Source of the DNA: Enhygromyxa salina
Lineage (GTDB): Bacteria; Myxococcota_A; Polyangia; Nannocystales; Nannocystaceae
Assembly: GCF_000737335.2 (NCBI RefSeq)
Contig: NZ_JMCC02000059.1
Location: 37,880 to 101,879 of the forward strand
Direction: 5' to 3'
Length of the DNA stretch: 64,000 nucleotides
Positions 62,245 through 64,000 of this stretch are shown in pieces (position 1 is the stretch's first letter; each line of letters begins with the position of its first letter). The notes under the pieces are model-generated. The model was not told where the DNA came from. It saw nothing but the letters and a program-made list of their open reading frames with translations, and searched no databases. A program made the position numbers and the translations under genes.

Positions 62245-63708
62245 ATGCTGCCTTGGATATCTCAACGCTCATTTCTCCCCTCTGGGTTGCTCGCGGGCAG
62301 CCTCGCCGTCGTTGGCTGCGCCGACCCAGACCAGGGTGCAGACGATCGCTACGGCGAGGCCGGCAGCCTCCCCTTCAGCACCAGCGACAGCGACTCGAGC
62401 GGTGACGGCGACGGCGATGGCGATGGCGACGGCGGGCCCAAGTTCGACATGGACGAGAACGACACCGAGGGCATGGGCTGCGAGGGTGAGCCCGGCGGCC
62501 CTGGCCCTGGCGGCGAGATCGAGTTCTCCAACATCTGGATCGCCAACTCGCCCGACGGGACAATCTCGAAGATCGACACGCTGAGCGCGACCGAGATCGG
62601 CCGGTTCCAGGTCACGCCGCAGCCAGCCAACAACGTGCTCGTTGGGCCTTCGCGGACCTCGGTCAGCCTGTATGGCGACATGGCCGTGGCCGACCGCAGC
62701 GGCGGATTGGCCAAGATCTTCGCGCGCCAAGAAGACTGCGTTGACGCCAACAACAACGGGCAGATCGACACCTCGACCAACAACGTCCCGCGGCCCTACG
62801 GCGAAGACGAATGCCTGGCGTGGCGCATCCAGATCCCGCGGATGCCAGGCGTATACGACGATCGACGGGGCCCGCGCGCCGTGCAGTGGACACTCCCCGA
62901 CGGGATCGAGAGCTGCGACTTCACCGGCGCGAAGGTCTGGGTCGCCTTCTGCAACGAGGCCAACAACGACGGCACCGTCTGGCTGGTCGACGGGCAGACC
63001 GGCGACGTCGACGTGGAGATCCCCATCCCGGGGATGATGTGCGAAATGATGGGCCCCTACGGCGGCGGCCTCGACAAGCACAACAATTTTTGGTTCGTCG
63101 AGAACGACACGCGCAAGGCCTTGTACGTGGCCAAGTATGGCTGCGAGCCCGGTGGCAGCGAGGAATGTTGGGAGGTCTACGACCGCCCCGACGCCAACAT
63201 GGATCCCTACGGCATCACCGTTGACTCGACCGGCCGGGTCTGGATGGCCGGGCAGAACAACAGCCTCTACTACTACGACTCCGTCAACGGCGATTGGGCC
63301 AACTTCAAGGCCGATCTCGACGCCTTCTTTGCCAACAAGGGCAACCCCACCAACATCTTGCGTGGCCTGATGATGGACAGCAACGAGGTGCTGTGGATCG
63401 CAACGGTGCAGGAGTTTGGCGGTGGTCAGTTCCCCGGCGTGCTGAAGGTCGACACGACCCAAGATCCCTTCGTGTACGAGTACTTTAGTAAAGAGACGCT
63501 TGGCGACCAGCTGCAGCACGCGGCCGGGATCAGCATCGACGTCGAGGGCTATGTGTGGCTGGTCGACACCTTCAGCAACGCCGCCTACAAGATCCACCCG
63601 GACAACCCCAGCAATTACACCCGCGTCGAGGGGCTCAACCAGCCATACACCTACAGTGACATGACTGGGTTCGCGCTGAACCTCGTCGGTTTCCCGCCGG
63701 AGGGCTGA
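62245..63708 (+). CDS. GD-linker lipoprotein with a Vgb-like beta-propeller
   Basis: A 487-residue exported protein. The signal peptide ends in AVVGC (lipobox), then a short linker with five GD units and a Gly/Pro stretch. The body is a streptogramin-lyase-like (Vgb) propeller with repeated IWIANSPDGTISKIDTLSAT, GITVDSTGRVWMAGQNNSLY, LMMDSNEVLWIATVQEFGGG and ISIDVEGYVWLVDTFSNAAY units: a D-G-x-x-W strand followed by a turn in each blade. The lyase active-site residues cannot be assigned. It may be a binding or structural surface protein in the glucan locus. Confidence 0.82.
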   Translation: MLPWISQRSFLPSGLLAGSLAVVGCADPDQGADDRYGEAGSLPFSTSDSDSSGDGDGDGDGDGGPKFDMDENDTEGMGCEGEPGGPGPGGEIEFSNIWIANSPDGTISKIDTLSATEIGRFQVTPQPANNVLVGPSRTSVSLYGDMAVADRSGGLAKIFARQEDCVDANNNGQIDTSTNNVPRPYGEDECLAWRIQIPRMPGVYDDRRGPRAVQWTLPDGIESCDFTGAKVWVAFCNEANNDGTVWLVDGQTGDVDVEIPIPGMMCEMMGPYGGGLDKHNNFWFVENDTRKALYVAKYGCEPGGSEECWEVYDRPDANMDPYGITVDSTGRVWMAGQNNSLYYYDSVNGDWANFKADLDAFFANKGNPTNILRGLMMDSNEVLWIATVQEFGGGQFPGVLKVDTTQDPFVYEYFSKETLGDQLQHAAGISIDVEGYVWLVDTFSNAAYKIHPDNPSNYTRVEGLNQPYTYSDMTGFALNLVGFPPEG

Positions 63709-63738
63709 GCCCCCCCCGCCGCCACAATCGAGCTGTCC

Positions 63739-64000
63739 ATGCCTCGTTCTCGATCGACTCCATTCGCCTTGCTGCTCGCTCTTGGGCTGGTTTTGTCGTG
63801 CAAGACTCAAGTTGACGGTGACTGGCCGTTTGCTGCGTCTGCGACCGAGACCACCGCGGAAGACTCGCTCGGCGACGGCGACGGCGACGGCGACACCAAT
63901 CCCACCGGCGACGGCGACGGTAACTCGGGCGACGGCGACGGCGAGCCCACGGGCGACGGCGACGGCGATTCGGGCGACGGCGACGGCGACGGCGACTCGG
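63739..64000 (+). CDS. GD-linker lipoprotein, cut by the window edge
   Basis: The first 87 codons of an exported protein. The signal peptide TPFALLLALGLVLSC has lipobox LVLSC, followed by ~20 residues and then GD blocks separated by TNPT, NS and EPT, continuing to the end of the window. The functional domain lies beyond. Same orientation as, and 30 bp after, the Vgb-like gene. Confidence 0.85.
   Translation, partial: MPRSRSTPFALLLALGLVLSCKTQVDGDWPFAASATETTAEDSLGDGDGDGDTNPTGDGDGNSGDGDGEPTGDGDGDSGDGDGDGDS

Overview
The window looks like a chromosomal segment of a high-GC deltaproteobacterium of the Myxococcota, most likely the Nannocystis/Enhygromyxa/Plesiocystis group. Four things point there: about fifteen lipoproteins with Gly-Asp (GDGDGD) linkers or Cys-rich modules, a tiny protein ending in a MYXO-CTERM-like signal, a TPR-CHAT protein behind a sigma factor, and uniformly GC-rich coding sequence. 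The assignment is inference from style, not a database match. No rRNA, tRNA or CRISPR array was seen.

Layout. 0.1-5.2 kb: a HEAT-repeat protein, a SulP transporter fused to a PTS EIIA-like domain, then 1.1 kb packed with four unrelated gene remnants. 5.3-9.3 kb: two GD-linker lipoproteins, a lipoprotein alpha/beta hydrolase and an unknown gene. 9.2-16.1 kb: RNase R, a PQQ-like propeller lipoprotein, an AblB-like acetyltransferase and HtpG. 16.2-22.1 kb: a lipoprotein, an MlaF-like ABC ATPase, and an HSP90-like ATPase followed by a TPR protein. 22.1-30.3 kb: accessory genes, including a polyglycine-hydrolase-like beta-lactamase-fold lipoprotein, a GIY-YIG/DUF4357 protein and an Lnb-like membrane protein. 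30.4-38.5 kb: a three-gene overlapping lipoprotein/serine-hydrolase operon, an FG-GAP lipoprotein, an EF-Tu-like protein that has lost its GTPase motifs, a lipoprotein carrying an RND-porter-like domain, and a lipoprotein FKBP.

38.5-45.5 kb: a tightly coupled operon (sigma factor, membrane anti-sigma-like protein, secreted TPR-CHAT protein), then a GNAT-like protein and a muconate-lactonizing-type enolase-superfamily enzyme. Remnants of HNH endonuclease genes, an ISL3 transposase and a pentapeptide protein flank these. 45.5-50 kb: a MYXO-CTERM mini-protein, AlkB, Tex and a collapsed FAD-oxidase gene.

50-64 kb is a beta-glucan degradation locus. It holds a DUF4215/fibro-slime lipoprotein, an AmpG-like importer translationally coupled to a GH1 beta-glucosidase, a tandem duplication of a two-gene unit (GH5 endoglucanase plus CBM11-like binding protein), a large GH9 cellulase, and two more GD-linker lipoproteins, the last running off the window. 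The model is that GH5, GH9 and CBM lipoproteins tethered outside the cell cut and hold cellulose, the MFS protein imports cello-oligomers, and cytoplasmic GH1 finishes them. A short A-rich + TTCATCC/ATCATCC motif recurs upstream of several genes of this locus and may co-regulate them.
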